Part shown: positions 5,817 to 7,285 of the stretch, piece by piece
Layout of the letters: the number at the start of each line of letters is the position of its first letter
Numbering within the stretch: the stretch's first letter is position 1
Assembly (NCBI GenBank): GCA_947644475.1
Contig: CANRZQ010000134.1
Location: 1-7,285 of the forward strand
DNA length: 7,285 nucleotides
Direction of reading: 5' to 3'
Origin: an uncultured Muribaculaceae bacterium
GTDB taxonomy: Bacteria > Bacteroidota > Bacteroidia > Bacteroidales > Muribaculaceae
Notes under the pieces: generated by a model
The model's database searches: none
Told to the model about the DNA's origin: nothing
The model's input: only the letters and a program-made list of their open reading frames with translations
Program-made: the position numbers and the translations under genes

Positions 5817-7028
5817 ATGACACATCCCAACATCAGCATACAGGATTTCGTCTACGATTTGCCGGACGAAAAAATAGCCCCCCACCCTTTGGCCGACCGC
5901 GAAAAATGCAAGTTGCTGCGCCGCCGCCCCGACGGCTCGCTCTCCGAGCATGTTTTTGCCGAACTGCCGGATCTGCTCCCCGGCGACTCGATGCTAATAT
6001 ATAACAACACGCGGGTGATAAACGCGCGCCTGCATTTCCGCAAGCCTTCCGGCGCGGTAATCGAGATTTTTTGCCTCGAACCGCACACTCCGGCCGATTA
6101 TGCCCGAAATTTCGAGTCGACACAATCGTGCCGGTGGACGTGCTTCGTAGGCAATTCCAAAAGATGGAAAGACGGCGCGCTTGACATGCCATTGGAAATC
6201 GGCGGAACGGGATTCAACCTCTCTGCCGTGCGCGTGGAGCGCGTGGGCAACGCCTCCATTGTGGAGTTTTCATGGCCTGAGCATCTTGGCATCACTTTCT
6301 CGACCATTATCGATCATGCCGGAGTGATTCCAATCCCGCCGTATCTCAACCGCGAGACAGAAGCGTCGGACGCCGACGACTATCAGACCGTATATTCCCA
6401 CATCGCCGGCTCTGTGGCTGCCCCCACCGCCGGACTCCATTTCACCGACAGCCTGCTCGAAGAAATCTCGCGCCGGGGCATCCCCCGCCGCGAACTCACG
6501 CTTCATGTCGGCGCAGGCACTTTCCAGCCGGTGAAAGACGACAATGTGGCCGACCACACGATGCACTCCGAATTCATATCCGTGCCGGCATCTCTTATCG
6601 ACGAACTGGCTTCAACCACGCGGCGCGTCACAGCCGTGGGCACCACCTCGGTGCGGACGCTCGAAAGCCTTTACCATGCCGGATGCCTCATTGCCACCGG
6701 CCAATGGACGGGGGAAGTGCCGCAATGGTATCCGTATTCCGATTCCCACCCCAACCTCTCGGTCGGCGAGGCCCTGCGCGCCGTAAGCCGCTATCTCGAT
6801 GAGAACGGGCAGGAACGATTCGTGGCCTCCACACGCATAATCATCGCCCCCGGCTACCGCTACCGCATAGTCCGGTCGATGATTACCAATTTCCACCAGC
6901 CCGCGTCGACCCTGCTACTGCTCGTCTCTGCCTTCACCGGCGGCGACTGGCGTCCTGTCTACGATTATGCTCTGGCCCACTCGTTCCGATTCTTGTCTTA
7001 TGGCGATGCATGCCTCCTCGAAAGTTGA
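5817..7028 (+). CDS. queA: S-adenosylmethionine:tRNA ribosyltransferase-isomerase
   Basis: The product is 403 residues, within the family range and like the longer Bacteroidota versions. QueA transfers and isomerises the ribosyl group of S-adenosylmethionine onto preQ1 at position 34 of GUN-anticodon tRNAs, making epoxyqueuosine, the penultimate step of queuosine synthesis; it is cytoplasmic. Family signatures in order are NNTRVINARL (63-72), PPYLNRE (174-180), DDYQTVYS (187-194), SVAAPTAGLHFT (199-210), LHVGAGTFQPVK (229-240), HTMHSEF (247-253), VGTTSVRTLES (274-284), TNFHQPASTLLLLVSAF (357-373) and the end YGDACLL (usually YGDAMLI). I chose the ATG at 5817 because family similarity begins just after it (ISIQDFVYDLPDEKIA) and the in-frame TTG at 5796 lies within the -7 box. 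mutL follows after 3 bp. No other queuosine gene is in view. Confidence 0.98.
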   Translation: MTHPNISIQDFVYDLPDEKIAPHPLADREKCKLLRRRPDGSLSEHVFAELPDLLPGDSMLIYNNTRVINARLHFRKPSGAVIEIFCLEPHTPADYARNFESTQSCRWTCFVGNSKRWKDGALDMPLEIGGTGFNLSAVRVERVGNASIVEFSWPEHLGITFSTIIDHAGVIPIPPYLNRETEASDADDYQTVYSHIAGSVAAPTAGLHFTDSLLEEISRRGIPRRELTLHVGAGTFQPVKDDNVADHTMHSEFISVPASLIDELASTTRRVTAVGTTSVRTLESLYHAGCLIATGQWTGEVPQWYPYSDSHPNLSVGEALRAVSRYLDENGQERFVASTRIIIAPGYRYRIVRSMITNFHQPASTLLLLVSAFTGGDWRPVYDYALAHSFRFLSYGDACLLES

Positions 7029-7031
7029 ACC

Positions 7032-7285
7032 ATGGATGAAGTAAAATTGCTATCGGAGGCTGTCTCCAATCTCATTGCCGCCGGCGAGGTGATACAACGC
7101 CCCGCCTCGGTGGTGAAAGAACTTGTGGAAAACGCCGTCGACGCCGGCGCCACATCCATACAAATCATAATAAAGGACGCCGGACGCACGCTCATCCAGG
7201 TTGTCGACAACGGCAAGGGCATGTCGGTGACAGACGCACGCATGGCTTTCGAGCGGCACGCCACCTCAAAGATACAGCAGGCCGA
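7032..7285 (+). CDS. mutL: DNA mismatch repair protein MutL, N-terminal part only
   Basis: The gene is cut by the right edge; 84 complete codons are present of the usual 600 or more. MutL is the ATP-driven matchmaker between MutS and the downstream nicking and excision enzymes. The GHKL ATPase motifs visible are SNLIAAGEVIQRPASVVKE (12-30), with the general-base glutamate E30 and the Mg-binding N34 in ELVENAVDAGA, the DNGKGM motif at 59-64 (D59 contacts adenine), and ERHATSKI near residues 74-81. All key residues are intact. The endonuclease/C-terminal region is outside the window. The ATG at 7032 lies 3 bp after the queA stop and no promoter fits between them, so the two genes are probably cotranscribed. 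Confidence 0.98.
   Translation, partial: MDEVKLLSEAVSNLIAAGEVIQRPASVVKELVENAVDAGATSIQIIIKDAGRTLIQVVDNGKGMSVTDARMAFERHATSKIQQA

Noticed and set aside
7083..7155. Dense GCCGGCG-type repeats and palindromes at the start of mutL
   Set aside because: They fall in conserved codons for Ala-Gly-Glu, Asp-Ala-Gly-Ala and similar, so protein conservation and GC-rich codon choice explain them.

Overview
The window reads as ordinary chromosome of a Bacteroidota bacterium, most likely order Bacteroidales, with Muribaculaceae as my best but unproven guess. The support is a PorX-type regulator of type IX secretion, a Smr protein with the DUF2027-like architecture found in this phylum, secreted proteins with signal peptides and a type IX-like C-terminal tail, promoters of the Bacteroidota form (TTTG, then TAnnTTTG), starts without Shine-Dalgarno sequences, and a base composition near 50% GC that is higher than in Bacteroides itself.

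Layout. Everything from 1 to 5719 is on the minus strand and everything from 5817 to the right edge is on the plus strand, divided by a 97-bp divergent intergenic region. On the minus strand, in transcription order, come a Smr-domain protein (5719-4643), a flavodoxin-like/2[4Fe-4S] EFR1-type ferredoxin (4630-3845) and PorX (3816-2257). They are spaced by only 12 and 28 bp and probably form one operon. A weak hairpin follows porX, and then a clear promoter (2183-2153) drives a second unit of two genes for exported proteins. The first (2089-1151) has an internal duplication and a type IX-like C-terminal domain. The second (1151 to beyond the left edge) overlaps the first by one base (TGATG) and is not recognised. 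On the plus strand, queA (5817-7028) is followed after 3 bp by the start of mutL (7032 to the right edge).

How it fits together. queA and mutL are housekeeping genes for tRNA queuosine modification and DNA mismatch repair. The minus-strand genes have a surface/secretion flavour: a regulator of the type IX secretion system lies immediately upstream of a two-gene unit whose products look like exported cargo. No mobile element, CRISPR array, RNA gene or prophage signal was seen. Apart from the 167-bp gap 2090-2256 and the 97-bp gap 5720-5816, nearly every base is coding.
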